Source: Promethearchaeota archaeon (lineage in GTDB: Archaea > Asgardarchaeota > Lokiarchaeia > Sigynarchaeales > SOKP01). From it: a stretch of 14,507 nt of DNA. The stretch covers positions 1 to 14,507 of the forward strand of contig SDNV01000070.1 in assembly GCA_004524515.1 (NCBI GenBank), read 5' to 3'. Shown piece by piece: positions 1 through 7,334 of the stretch (positions are counted from its first letter, which is position 1; every line of letters starts with the position of its first letter). The notes below the pieces were generated by a model that did no database searches, was not told where the DNA came from, and was given only the letters and a program-made list of their open reading frames with translations. A program made the translations under genes and the position numbers.

Positions 1-1605
1 ATTGAAATCGATGATTTTGATAAAGCCGTCATTGATACGATTAAAGAAAAAAAGTCAAAGAAAGTGTTTACACCTTTAGAATTATTGGAGTTTTTGAACG
101 ATTCCGAACTCTTGATGCCAATATTATACAATTGGACTCAATCTTATATTGATCTTGGAAGGGAAATAAAAGAAGAGTTCAGTTCTATTGGAATATCTAA
201 AAAGTTAATAGACTTTGATCCCGAATTCTATTTTCTGGATTCTTATAACGAAGAAGAGGATTATGACTGGGATTACAATGATAACTATGATAATGACCCA
301 GAGTCCTTAGCTGATGAATATTTTTCTCAGCATGAGGATTTATTTGAGGAAGTAGGACGCTTTTATGGTTTTTTACAATTTGAAAACCTTCCAGAGTTAG
401 CAGGTAATTTACTTGATTTTGGATTCAATTGGTTGCTTGAACTCGATCTCTTAGAATATAGAGAAGGCGGATTAGACGAGTTATATAAAATACAGCAACG
501 ATTTGAAGAAAATATTAAGACTATAAAAGCAGCCAATTTGACAGGTAAAGATCGGTTGGATTTCTTGGTAGAAATGTATTCTAAATATGAATCCGAGGAT
601 TTAAAAGAAAGTATAATCAAAGAATTAAAACAGCTTCCAAATGATAATAATCTCCAAAAGAATTTCAAAAAAGTATGGCAAAAAATCTTTAATGAATATA
701 AAACTGAAAAAACCGTTGAAAAATTCTTATTTTTGCTCGAATTAACGGAAAAATTCTCTCAAGATAAGACCTTATCATATTTACTAATTAAAAATACATT
801 ATTAACTATTACTAATCACGATAAATATCGCTATACTTTAATTGATGCCATTTTCAAACATTACGGTTCTGCTTCTAATAAAAATATGGAAATGCTCTAT
901 TTATGGATAATCAAGGGTGATTTCAATGGACAGAAAATCGAAGATATTTCATACAATAAAATTAAGAACGCTCTAGGCGCATATTGTTTTGAACTGTTTC
1001 TCAAATATTTTTTACCAAAAGGAGATCTTACTAAAATCACTGAACTCTGCCAATATATTGTAAATACCCACCCCTCAACTTTTAAATTTAATCATTATTC
1101 AATGATAATGAATTATATTAACCAGGATTCTATACTCAAGCAAGAATTTTTACCTTTTTTAAATACAGAACTTTTACCTGGATTAATTAAAAAACGGCAA
1201 TATGATACGACAATTAATATATTTCTCAATCAGAATGATAATTCGAATGCTATTAAACTAACACAATCCAATTATAATGCTGAACGAGCGAGTACTTTAA
1301 TCTATAAGATTCACACGGCAATTATACTTAAAAAATCTGCACAATCTTTAAAAAATATAGTCCTTGAGGATTTTTTATTATTTAATAAAATTTTAAACAG
1401 ATACATTAATGAATCTATGAAATTGCGGACGCGACATCGCCCAGATTTAAATATAGCTCAAGGTGTACAATTAACTTTACGATTATACAATCATTTTGAC
1501 ATGCAATCTGAAGGAAAAAAGTGGTTTACGCAATTTTGTAAAAAATACAAGCGATTTCATAATTTAAAAAGTAGTCTCAAATCTTTAGGAATCGAAATGA
1601 TTTAA
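1..1605 (+). CDS. C-terminal part of a large alpha-helical protein (5' end outside window)
   Basis: The reading frame is open from base 1 through the stop at 1603-1605, so the gene begins upstream of the window; the GTG at 64 is only the first possible start inside it and has no convincing ribosome site. At least 534 residues are visible. A very acidic, Asp/Glu/Tyr-rich patch (about residues 55-95 from the GTG) is followed by a long run of amphipathic helices resembling helical repeats. The C-terminus is basic (KKWFTQFCKKYKRFHNLKSS). Bacterial and archaeal SWIM zinc-finger proteins have a similar build: an acidic segment, helical repeats and a basic R/K-Y-K-R tail. The zinc-binding Cys/His cluster would lie upstream, so this is a guess. 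No catalytic motif is visible. The 3' end overlaps the convergent gene at 1577-1795 by 29 bases. Confidence 0.75.
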   Translation: MEIDDFDKAVIDTIKEKKSKKVFTPLELLEFLNDSELLMPILYNWTQSYIDLGREIKEEFSSIGISKKLIDFDPEFYFLDSYNEEEDYDWDYNDNYDNDPESLADEYFSQHEDLFEEVGRFYGFLQFENLPELAGNLLDFGFNWLLELDLLEYREGGLDELYKIQQRFEENIKTIKAANLTGKDRLDFLVEMYSKYESEDLKESIIKELKQLPNDNNLQKNFKKVWQKIFNEYKTEKTVEKFLFLLELTEKFSQDKTLSYLLIKNTLLTITNHDKYRYTLIDAIFKHYGSASNKNMEMLYLWIIKGDFNGQKIEDISYNKIKNALGAYCFELFLKYFLPKGDLTKITELCQYIVNTHPSTFKFNHYSMIMNYINQDSILKQEFLPFLNTELLPGLIKKRQYDTTINIFLNQNDNSNAIKLTQSNYNAERASTLIYKIHTAIILKKSAQSLKNIVLEDFLLFNKILNRYINESMKLRTRHRPDLNIAQGVQLTLRLYNHFDMQSEGKKWFTQFCKKYKRFHNLKSSLKSLGIEMI

Positions 1606-1795
1606 CAAGCTTTGAAAATAGAATATTATAACCATACTGACTATGAGTATTATAAATAATGTACACTTCGATGCCATCAGTTAAAGTGAAATGGAGCTTC
1701 TTAGAATCTTGATTTAGAGCTATATTTTTAATTTTGTCGACAAAAAGTTGTTCGACAATAGTTTTTGCTTCTAATAATTTGGAAATTGCAGACAT
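1577..1795 (-). CDS. Short TumE-like (DUF6516) putative toxin, probably C-terminally truncated
   Basis: This 72-residue protein has the core pattern seen in archaeal TumE/DUF6516 toxins: an N-terminal helix (SAISKLLEAKTIVEQL), a strand pair with LTDG, then a YN..SQYGYNILFS segment. In that family this is normally followed by D-R-x-R-x-D-N and a His-rich PHHFHPR-type region. Here the protein instead ends within about 10 residues (KLVKSFRFLKI), so the presumed active C-terminal half is absent. Its ATG overlaps the stop of the upstream gene in the arrangement TAATG, with AAAGGA just before it, so the two are translationally coupled. The end runs 29 bases into the convergent gene. The family assignment is from remembered sequence patterns. 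The protein could also be an unrelated short partner protein, or a toxin that has lost its tail. Confidence 0.5.
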   Translation of the reverse strand: MSAISKLLEAKTIVEQLFVDKIKNIALNQDSKKLHFTLTDGIEVYIIYNTHSQYGYNILFSKLVKSFRFLKI

Positions 1796-2037
1796 TATTC
1801 CTTTGTATAGCTTGTTTTTTCCCCTAACAATCGTTCACGTTCGTCATTGAGATTTATCAATTCAATAGCATCCATCTCTGCTTCTGAAAGTGTCCCATCT
1901 TTAGCATGTTTTAAAAACTCTGTAGAAGATGTATAATTCCACTTATTTAATATTCGATCAATCTCTTCTTTAAGATGGTTTAAGTTATAATCAAGCAAAT
2001 TCATTAATAATTCCTCATCAACAGATACACGAGCCAT
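1795..2037 (-). CDS. Small helical protein, putative antitoxin, paralogue A of three in this window
   Basis: Start chosen at the ATG at 2035-2037 (MARVSVDEELL), because GGAG lies about six bases before it; an in-frame GTG at 2049 overlaps that ribosome site. The product is 80 residues and predicted all-helical. It shares a clear pattern with the proteins at 11008-11238 and 13951-14181: L-x-Y-x-L, I-x-x-I-L-x-K-W, F-L/I-x-x-A-K-x-G, then A-E-x-D-A/G-I. The gene is the first of a two-gene operon with the shortened TumE-like protein, joined by a TAATG overlap, which makes an antitoxin role likely. No DNA-binding motif is obvious. A TATA-like TTTATAAG (minus strand, around 2068-2076) stands at promoter distance. 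I do not recognise a named family. Confidence 0.7.
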   Translation of the reverse strand: MARVSVDEELLMNLLDYNLNHLKEEIDRILNKWNYTSSTEFLKHAKDGTLSEAEMDAIELINLNDERERLLGEKTSYTKE

Positions 2038-2116
2038 TATTATCTCCACACTTAATATGTCATTTTTCTTATAAATACCTATTGATTTATTAGATTATTT
2101 CCTTTTTTTTTTATCA

Positions 2117-2269
2117 TTAAAAATAAATCATTAATAGAAATAGATTTTCATTATCTAGAACAATGATAGGAAATGTGAAAATTGACTTTAAATAAGCTAC
2201 AAGAAATGCCACCATATCAGGTTTTCCTCGTAAAATCGCAATTATGACATCACAGTCTAGAAAGATCAT
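2117..2269 (-). pseudogene. Truncated VapC PIN-domain toxin (N-terminal 50 residues only)
   Basis: An ATG at 2267-2269, five bases after a strong GGAGGG site, opens a 50-codon frame beginning MIFLDCDVIIAILRGKP. This is the standard start of a VapC PIN ribonuclease, with the first catalytic Asp at residue 5 and the L-R-G-K-P turn. A normal VapC is about 125-140 residues with further acidic residues near 40-45, 95-100 and 115. Here the frame ends after IVLDNENLFLLMIYF and none of those motifs follows, so the metal site cannot form. The start overlaps the end of the VapB frame by 20 bases, as in many vapBC operons. Best read as a toxin disabled by deletion. Confidence 0.75.
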
Positions 2270-2516
2270 CTAATCCCTCCTTAACCCGTTCCTCAATATT
2301 ATCATTCATTGATTTACGGAATACTTCAGCTTCTTTAGTAATAGTCTCGGGAAAATCAGCCCATATACCAAAATACTTCATTAAGCGGGATGTGCTGACT
2401 TTTAATCCTTCACTCAATATCCTTTCGATAACATCCGAAAAACTTTCGCCCTTTTGTTTTAATTTCTCTAATTTCTCATATATTTCCAGTCGAACCGAGA
2501 TATTTTTTGATGCCAT
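2250..2516 (-). CDS. vapB: VapB-type antitoxin (DUF217/UPF0330-like)
   Basis: Start chosen at the ATG at 2514-2516 (MASKNISVRLEIYEKL), with GGTGG eight bases upstream; the frame extends further but lacks a better site. The product is 88 residues. The N-terminal strand-helix-helix (ISVRLEIYEKLEKLKQKGESFSDVIERIL) is the DNA-binding half of archaeal VapB antitoxins of the DUF217 type. The later part (WADFPETITKEAEVFRKSM) is the toxin-binding tail that normally blocks the VapC ribonuclease. The frame overlaps the start of the truncated vapC at 2269 by 20 bases. The antitoxin looks intact although its toxin is a stump. Two perfect palindromes lie 107-130 bases upstream of the start. Confidence 0.85.
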   Translation of the reverse strand: MASKNISVRLEIYEKLEKLKQKGESFSDVIERILSEGLKVSTSRLMKYFGIWADFPETITKEAEVFRKSMNDNIEERVKEGLDDLSRL

Positions 2517-2622
2517 ATATCTACCACCTATTTCCCCCCTCACTATTGAACCAAATAGAGAAGCTCTCTTCTCTTTATGTTTCTTTAATATCTACAATAT
2601 CGTTCCTTTAACCTTGTCAATC

Positions 2623-2645
2623 TGAACGTTCATTTTTGATCAAAA
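2623..2645. promoter_or_regulatory. Two adjacent perfect palindromes upstream of vapB
   Basis: TGAACGTTCA (2623-2632) is a perfect 10-base palindrome, and TTTTGATCAAAA (2634-2645) is a perfect 12-base palindrome one base later. A third, weaker inverted repeat, AGAGAA/TTCTCT with a six-base gap, lies at 2557-2574. They sit between the divergent sides of vapB (2516, minus) and the decayed PIN gene (plus). They could be VapB operators or former promoter sites of the decayed operon. The functional reading is inference. Confidence 0.35.
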
Positions 2646-2741
2646 TAAGGGTATCAATGTTTTTTTCAATATCTACTAATAAGTATCTCAATTAAGATCA
2701 AAAAATTTCTCGTAGTTTTATATGTTAAAAATTCTATTAAG

Positions 2742-2974
2742 ATTTTTGATTTGCTATAATTAAATTCTATATTATTCAAAAAATTAGAACTTTATAGAAA
2801 TTTTCAAGATTCTCTTTAGTCCAATGGGTCTTTTTTGTTATATAATCTTTATATTTCGCAAACTCCTAGAATCATTGATTCGAGATATCAATAGATTAAA
2901 ATGTAAATTAAATAATATGTAATAATATGAAGTTGCTTCCCGATTTTGCGGAAATCGCATTAACAATGCACTAA
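2742..2974 (+). pseudogene. Decayed PIN-domain toxin related to the VapC at 6271-6702
   Basis: No open frame survives, but pieces match the intact VapC in order. From 2842 the frame reads ...FRKLLESLIRDINRLKC (VapC: NITPLEHFRRDISILKC). From 2936 a shifted frame reads LPDFAEIALTMH then stop (VapC: VPDCATIALATI), including the catalytic Asp. The two blocks are out of frame by one base, and there are about 16 extra bases between them compared with the intact gene. Further upstream, KKLELYRNF (about 2779-2805) resembles ESELFKNIL, and an FD near 2745 may be the first catalytic site; these earlier matches are weak. The copy ends just before the 3' end of the Bax1 gene. Confidence is good for 2842-2974 and low for the rest. 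Confidence 0.6.
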
Positions 2975-2985
2975 CTTTGCATACT

Positions 2986-4461
2986 TCACTCAGATGACTT
3001 TGTTTTCTTGATTATTTTTGAAGGAATTAGCCCTTTCCAGACAATTTTATATCCAATGAGCTCTAATGCTTTATCTGTTAGTTGATATTTATCCAAGATT
3101 TGTTTAATTTCTGAAAATTTCCTTTTCCCTCCAATTTCTTTCTTTAATTTCTCTAAAAACTTTTTCGAAACAAGCTTCTCGCCGATAATAAAATAATCTG
3201 GAATTTCAATTTGTTCTAATGCCTGTTGGCTTATATTTAATAATTTTGCCTGAGTTTTCAAATCAGCAATATCCTCATCCAGTTCAATTGTTTGAGTAAA
3301 TACAATTTCCATCTCGATATTCTTTTCTTCTTCTCTTTTCAAAATATCTAATATTGTTTTGATTGGAATATTTTTTTCGTAAAAAATAACATCTCCCGGA
3401 AAATCAGCCCGAGACCATTTGAGATTTTGATTGACTGCTGCGATGATCATTGTATCCGTCTCGTTAAACTTTTTAATTTTCTTTTGAAGATATTCTGGTG
3501 TCCAAAATCCCACTACTTCTAAAAATATAGTGATTCCAGATTTATAAAATCCAAAATCGGGAATAATTACATAATTACCAGCTTTAATAAATGTAGGTTC
3601 CCGTTTTATTTCCCAGTCTGGTGCGTACAGAACGAAATCCTTATAAAACTGCTCTTCTGTTTTGCTATCAAATTCAATAATTTTTTTTTTGAATCTTGGA
3701 AACGGGACATTTTCTTTTGAATTTAAAGTAAATGTAAATATCCTGGGTTCATTACCCCTCTCCATTTTAATTTTTACTTTCAGAGACCAATTATCTGATT
3801 GAATGATGGAGGGGATGAGTTTTGCCAGGGAAGTACCATATTTTTTTGTGTTTTTTAGTAGTGAAACGGGACCATTCACCCGTAACTCTGTTCCATCGGT
3901 TTCATACATAAGACCAAGATAATTAATGGTTCTAAATATTTGTTGATAATTCTCTCCTACCGTAAAAACCATTTCAGTAGCATTAAATAAGAGAGCTTGA
4001 GTGAGCGAAAGATTATATTTTCTCATGAGGTCTTCTGGAGTTGGAACGTCAATTTGGGTTAATACTTGCTCTTCTGGCAAATCCGCAAACATGGCATTTT
4101 CTAGATCTTCTTTCGAAACTCCAAAATCTTCAGCAACTATTTCAAATATCGAGTCCCTTTTTTCCTCATCTACGACGAATCCTTTTGCAAATAATGCCCT
4201 TCGTATGTGAAGTATATCCAAATCTGTGCTTGGGACAAATTTGCAAGTTCTCTGAACAAGTTCTGCCAGGGCGCGCACAACTTTATAATCGGTTCTTCCC
4301 CGTTCTATTTTTTTTATTTGTCGTTTTAACTCATTAACTCTATTTCCAAGATTTTCTTTAAATAGTGAGATGAGGATTTTAGCTAGTTCAGAATCGTACA
4401 AGTATTTAGGTCTAACCTTATCTCTTCTAACTTCAACCAAAAGTAAATCTTTAGTAAGCAT
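2986..4461 (-). CDS. bax1: Bax1, XPB-associated structure-specific nuclease (DUF790)
   Basis: This 491-residue protein has the layout of archaeal Bax1 (DUF790), the partner of XPB helicase, which together unwind and incise damaged DNA in an archaeal form of nucleotide excision repair. The N-terminus (MLTKDLLLVEVRRDKVRPKY) and the following basic helical region (to about 100) are typical of the family. A PD-(D/E)xK-type nuclease core is visible around 255-375: SKTEEQF (Glu 269/270), IPDFGF (Asp 302), then FLEVVGFWTPEYLQKK (Glu 315, Lys 327/328). The C-terminal 120 residues hold helical DNA-binding-like segments ending in a basic tail. The ATG directly follows the XPB stop (TAAATG, no gap), with AGGAAG just before, so translation is coupled. 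All key residues appear intact. Confidence 0.9.
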   Translation of the reverse strand: MLTKDLLLVEVRRDKVRPKYLYDSELAKILISLFKENLGNRVNELKRQIKKIERGRTDYKVVRALAELVQRTCKFVPSTDLDILHIRRALFAKGFVVDEEKRDSIFEIVAEDFGVSKEDLENAMFADLPEEQVLTQIDVPTPEDLMRKYNLSLTQALLFNATEMVFTVGENYQQIFRTINYLGLMYETDGTELRVNGPVSLLKNTKKYGTSLAKLIPSIIQSDNWSLKVKIKMERGNEPRIFTFTLNSKENVPFPRFKKKIIEFDSKTEEQFYKDFVLYAPDWEIKREPTFIKAGNYVIIPDFGFYKSGITIFLEVVGFWTPEYLQKKIKKFNETDTMIIAAVNQNLKWSRADFPGDVIFYEKNIPIKTILDILKREEEKNIEMEIVFTQTIELDEDIADLKTQAKLLNISQQALEQIEIPDYFIIGEKLVSKKFLEKLKKEIGGKRKFSEIKQILDKYQLTDKALELIGYKIVWKGLIPSKIIKKTKSSE

Positions 4462-5781
4462 TTAATTCTTCCTCCGATATGAGGTTCTCACTTCCATGGT
4501 ATCTTTGGTGATAATCTCGTATAAGATGGCTTTTTTCCCTCTTACGGGGCGTAATATTCGTCCCAATCTTTGAATAAACTCTCGAGAGCTTCCCGTCCCG
4601 CTCAAAATAATGCCAACATTTGCCTCGGGAACGTTAATTCCCTCATCTAAGACTTGAGACGATATTATCGTGCTATATGTTCCATCTTTAAATTTTTTTA
4701 ATATTTCCTTTCTCTCCTCTTTTTTAGTTTTATAGGTGATGCAAGGGATAAGGAATTGTTTAGAGATTCTGTAAACCATATTATTGCGCTTAGTAAAAAT
4801 AATTGTTCGATTATCCTTATTTAATAATTTTGCCAACTCTTTTAGTTTATTAATTGAATTAAATGCTAATTTTTCGGCTTTATTCCTCGCGAGAATTGCG
4901 TTTCTTGCTTCAGGATCTCTTCCCGAGCGCATTATGATCTTTTGAAAGTCTTTGGGACTTCTCATTCGAATATTTTGGGAGACTATATAATTTTTAAACG
5001 TAGATTGCGCATCATTATACTTTTTTTGCTCCTCTTCAGTGAATTCGACCATTATTTTCTTGGTTTCAAAATCAGCCAGATATTCTCCGGCAAGAGGCTC
5101 AGGGCTTATTTCGTACACTTTTTCTCCAATCAATCTTGGTAGTTCCTCATGTAATCCATCTTCCCGTTCAAGTGTGGCTGTAAGTCCTAATCTAAATGGA
5201 GACGCAAACATCTCGGCGATTTGCTTAAAACTCTCTGAAGGAAGATGATGCACTTCATCAAAAATAAGTAGTTTGAACTTGTTACCTAAATAACTCGCAT
5301 TTATATAAGCAGAATTATAAGTAGAGACAGTTATAGGCTCAAGTTTCTTTTTATTCCCCGTGAATTCTCCAATTTCTATACCAAAGACTTTTTTTAACTC
5401 TTTCTTCCATTGATACAACAAATCTAGCGTTGGGACCACGATAAATGTCGATGAGTTCACCTCTTCAATTATCTTCACGGCGAGTATCGTCTTTCCCGAC
5501 CCGGTTGGCATTACTACTACGCCTTTTTTGTTATGGAACCATTTCTCCTTAGCATCCTTTTGATAATTGCGTAATTTTATTGTTGAAGAAAAAAACGGAC
5601 ATGGAATTAAGTCTAATACATTATCTTCATAAGAAACACCAGCTTGCTCAAGATACTCCAAGACATCTCTGTAATAGAGCGCCTCGGCTCTATACTTCTT
5701 TACTCTGCTATCCCACGTACCATACGAAAGATTGAGCATCTCATCGATGGTAATGGTTCCTTTATCAAAAATAATCTTCAT
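4462..5781 (-). CDS. xpb: XPB-type DNA helicase (superfamily 2)
   Basis: This 439-residue ATP-dependent 3'-5' helicase is homologous to eukaryotic TFIIH XPB. Visible elements in order: N-terminal damage-recognition-like domain (1-65), Q-motif-like LRNYQKDA (70-77), Walker A MPTGSGKT (91-98), DEVHH (175-179), TATLEREDG (201-209) containing the Arg-Glu-Asp (RED) motif characteristic of XPB, a helical thumb-like insert (about 245-300), then the second RecA domain with IIFTKRNN (327-334), QVLDEGINVPEA (386-397) and QRLGRILRP (404-412). The protein is complete and ordinary in length for archaea. It is the first gene of a tight operon with bax1 downstream. A TATA-like TATTATAAAG (minus strand, about 5814-5823) stands near 40 bases upstream. 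The leader has no obvious ribosome site. Confidence 0.95.
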   Translation of the reverse strand: MKIIFDKGTITIDEMLNLSYGTWDSRVKKYRAEALYYRDVLEYLEQAGVSYEDNVLDLIPCPFFSSTIKLRNYQKDAKEKWFHNKKGVVVMPTGSGKTILAVKIIEEVNSSTFIVVPTLDLLYQWKKELKKVFGIEIGEFTGNKKKLEPITVSTYNSAYINASYLGNKFKLLIFDEVHHLPSESFKQIAEMFASPFRLGLTATLEREDGLHEELPRLIGEKVYEISPEPLAGEYLADFETKKIMVEFTEEEQKKYNDAQSTFKNYIVSQNIRMRSPKDFQKIIMRSGRDPEARNAILARNKAEKLAFNSINKLKELAKLLNKDNRTIIFTKRNNMVYRISKQFLIPCITYKTKKEERKEILKKFKDGTYSTIISSQVLDEGINVPEANVGIILSGTGSSREFIQRLGRILRPVRGKKAILYEIITKDTMEVRTSYRRKN

Positions 5782-5813
5782 CAGATGCTATTTAATATAT
5801 AATTGAAATGTAC

Positions 5814-5834
5814 TGCTTTATAATATGATATCAT
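5814..5834 (-). promoter_or_regulatory. Probable promoter of the xpb-bax1 operon with adjacent palindrome
   Basis: Read on the minus strand, TATTATAAAGC resembles an archaeal TATA box and lies about 33-42 bases before the xpb ATG. Immediately upstream is ATGATATCAT (5825-5834), a perfect 10-base palindrome where the B-recognition element would be. Placement supports a promoter; a regulator is not identified. Confidence 0.4.
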
Positions 5835-5989
5835 TATTTCTTTTTAAAAACCAAAACCGAAACAAATTTGTAGATTAATAATAAAAAAGGATTCTTCACC
5901 AAAATTATAAAAACATTCCTTTAAAAACTTAATTCCACTATTGAAAGGAATATGCTTTCTTGTTCTTAAGTATTAAAAAGAAATAAATA

Positions 5990-6016
5990 CTATGAATTCC
6001 ATATTTTCTATGAATT
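5990..6016 (+). repeat. Direct repeat CTATGAATT upstream of vapBC
   Basis: CTATGAATT occurs at 5990-5998 and again at 6008-6016, starts 18 bases apart, ending 16 bases before the vapB start. This could be an operator for autoregulation by VapB. The rest of the 250-base gap between the divergent xpb and vapB genes is AT-rich with no other clear element. Confidence 0.35.
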
Positions 6017-6032
6017 ATATTAAATCTATAAG

Positions 6033-6287
6033 GTGAATTTAATTACAACAATTACTATAGATGATGAAACTAAGGAAGAACTTCTAAAAGTAGCGGCTCA
6101 ATTACAAATTAAACGAAAAGAAAAGATAAATTATAATACGACGATCAAATTTTTATTAGAGAATTATCAAAAAAAGAGAGATATTGAAAAATTTCGAACA
6201 GCTTGTAAGAAAGTTAAAAACATAAATGTCAAGGAAGTGTTAGATGAATTATATTCAGAGAGGAAAAGAGATGAAGGTGCCTTTTAA
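6033..6287 (+). CDS. vapB: VapB-like antitoxin paired with the VapC that follows
   Basis: This 84-residue protein starts with a beta-strand and helix typical of VapB/ribbon-helix-helix antitoxins (NLITTITIDDETKEELLKVA), then a second helix (YNTTIKFLLENYQ). A charged helical tail (KKVKNINVKEVLDELYSERK) probably binds and masks the toxin. The only fitting start is a GTG whose own sequence (AAGGTG) looks like a ribosome site, so initiation may be leaderless, or the true start may be a nearby non-ATG codon; this start is uncertain. The 3' end overlaps the vapC start by 17 bases if the ATG at 6271 is used. Expected role: neutralise VapC and repress the operon. Confidence 0.8.
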   Translation: MNLITTITIDDETKEELLKVAAQLQIKRKEKINYNTTIKFLLENYQKKRDIEKFRTACKKVKNINVKEVLDELYSERKRDEGAF

Positions 6288-6702
6288 AGAAGTTGTTCTT
6301 GATGGAGGTGCTGTTATAGCGCTTCTTTTATCTGGTGAAGAATCTGAACTTTTTAAAAATATTTTAAATGAAAATATTGTTTCAATGACGACAAGCTTAG
6401 CAATCATAGAGACTGAATATATATTATGTAGAAAAATCGGAAAGGAAAAAGCATTTGAAAAGGTTGATAATCTCATTGATTCAAATTATGTTAATATAAC
6501 ACCATTAGAACATTTCAGGAGAGATATTAGTATATTAAAGTGTAACAATACGATATCAGTTCCCGATTGTGCGACAATCGCATTAGCAACAATAAATAAA
6601 ATTCCTGCGTTATTTGCCAAAAAAGAAGAAGAATTAAAAAAGCCAATTGAAAATAACGCTTTTAAAATCAAAATCTTTTTCTTAGAGGATTTAACTAATT
6701 AG
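6271..6702 (+). CDS. vapC: VapC PIN-domain ribonuclease toxin
   Basis: This is a PIN-fold RNase expected to cut RNA when freed from VapB. The start chosen is the ATG at 6271 (MKVPFKEVVLDGG), seven bases after GAGAGG, which places the first catalytic Asp at residue 11 as usual; an alternative ATG at 6244 adds nine residues. The product is 143 residues. Catalytic residues visible are Asp 11, Glu 47 (AIIETEY) and Asp 99 (SVPDCATIALA). The fourth acidic position, usually T-x-D-K, reads AKKEEEL (Glu 119-121), an Asp-to-Glu type change. The frame is complete and overlaps vapB, so this appears to be a working module. Two decayed relatives lie on the same strand at 2742-2974 and 7069-7261. Confidence 0.88.
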   Translation: MKVPFKEVVLDGGAVIALLLSGEESELFKNILNENIVSMTTSLAIIETEYILCRKIGKEKAFEKVDNLIDSNYVNITPLEHFRRDISILKCNNTISVPDCATIALATINKIPALFAKKEEELKKPIENNAFKIKIFFLEDLTN

Positions 6703-7068
6703 TATTTTCAAATTTATTAAATAAGCAATAGCATAAGTTTATGAAAAATGTAGATTAGCAAACAATTTAAATAACGAAATCTGTTTCAATTGTTCGATGT
6801 AATTTTTCTGGAATAAAACAATTAAAAATAAGTACAAACTTACCTATGCTATTGTAGAGGAATGTTTAATAGATCGTGAAACGATTACCAGATATAATTG
6901 TAGAAAAATAGCTTTTAGATTCCTCATATATAACTGTCTGCATTTTAAGATAAAATGATTATTTTTTACAGTTTCAATCCATTTAAACCCTAAAAAGCAT
7001 ATATCATAGGGAACCCGTGAAATAATCGCCGTACTCTAATTAAATAATTATTACATTTCTTTGTTTAT
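6703..7068. other. AT-rich intergenic stretch with a repeated GATCGTGAAACGATTA element
   Basis: No complete gene is seen here. A minor open stretch at 6797-6958 (+), bounded by stops, reads ...TYAIVEECLIDRETITRYNCRKIAFRF. CRKI recalls the middle of the VapC at 6271-6702 (LCRKIG), so this may be decayed toxin sequence, but spacing does not match. Bases 6840-6888 resemble 14345-14392, sharing GATCGTGAAACGATTA exactly. A GTGAAATAATCG element at 7017-7028 matches the reverse strand of the same distant site. Confidence 0.4.
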
Positions 7069-7261
7069 AATCTCGAGTTGTTTTTTCGATTTAAATAAAT
7101 CTTTATTAATTTTTTCCTATGTGTGGTGATTGTTTTATTATTGCATTAGCTCATAAATTAATGGAGATGCGATTTTTTATGAAAAAGAATAGGAACTAAA
7201 GAATGGACTGAATAAAAAACGATTCGATGTAAAAATCTTATTCTTTAAAGATTTAACTTGA
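7069..7261 (+). pseudogene. Decayed PIN-domain toxin, colinear with the VapC at 6271-6702
   Basis: The C-terminal half of a VapC-like gene is recognisable. At 7069-7101, NLELFFRFK(stop)IFI parallels TPLEHFRRDISIL. From 7122, CGDCFIIALAHKLMEMRFFMKK parallels VPDCATIALATINKIPALFAKK, keeping the catalytic Asp. From 7217, in another frame, KRFDVKILFFKDLT then stop parallels AFKIKIFFLEDLTN. The distance from the Asp codon to the FxxKI block is 95 bases, against 96 in the intact gene, so a single-base loss explains the frame change; stop codons have also accumulated. The match in order and spacing makes homology convincing even though no frame is open. Confidence 0.72.
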
Positions 7262-7334
7262 TTTATAATAAAAATCATATTTATAACTAATATCTTAAAG
7301 TATTACTACATCTTTTTTTCAAGTACCCTATATG

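Noticed and set aside
363..668. Minus-strand 101-codon frame inside the first gene
   Set aside because: Lies fully within the well-supported plus-strand gene, Ser/Leu-rich composition of an antisense shadow, no ribosome site.
2392..2625. Plus-strand 77-codon frame over vapB
   Set aside because: Antisense to the conserved VapB DNA-binding region and without a start signal.
4001..4337. Plus-strand frames of 69 and 98 codons inside bax1
   Set aside because: Antisense to conserved Bax1 coding sequence; no family resemblance.
6971..6980. GTTTCAATCC, which resembles the start of some archaeal CRISPR repeats
   Set aside because: Only one copy, no spaced repetition and no cas genes in the window.
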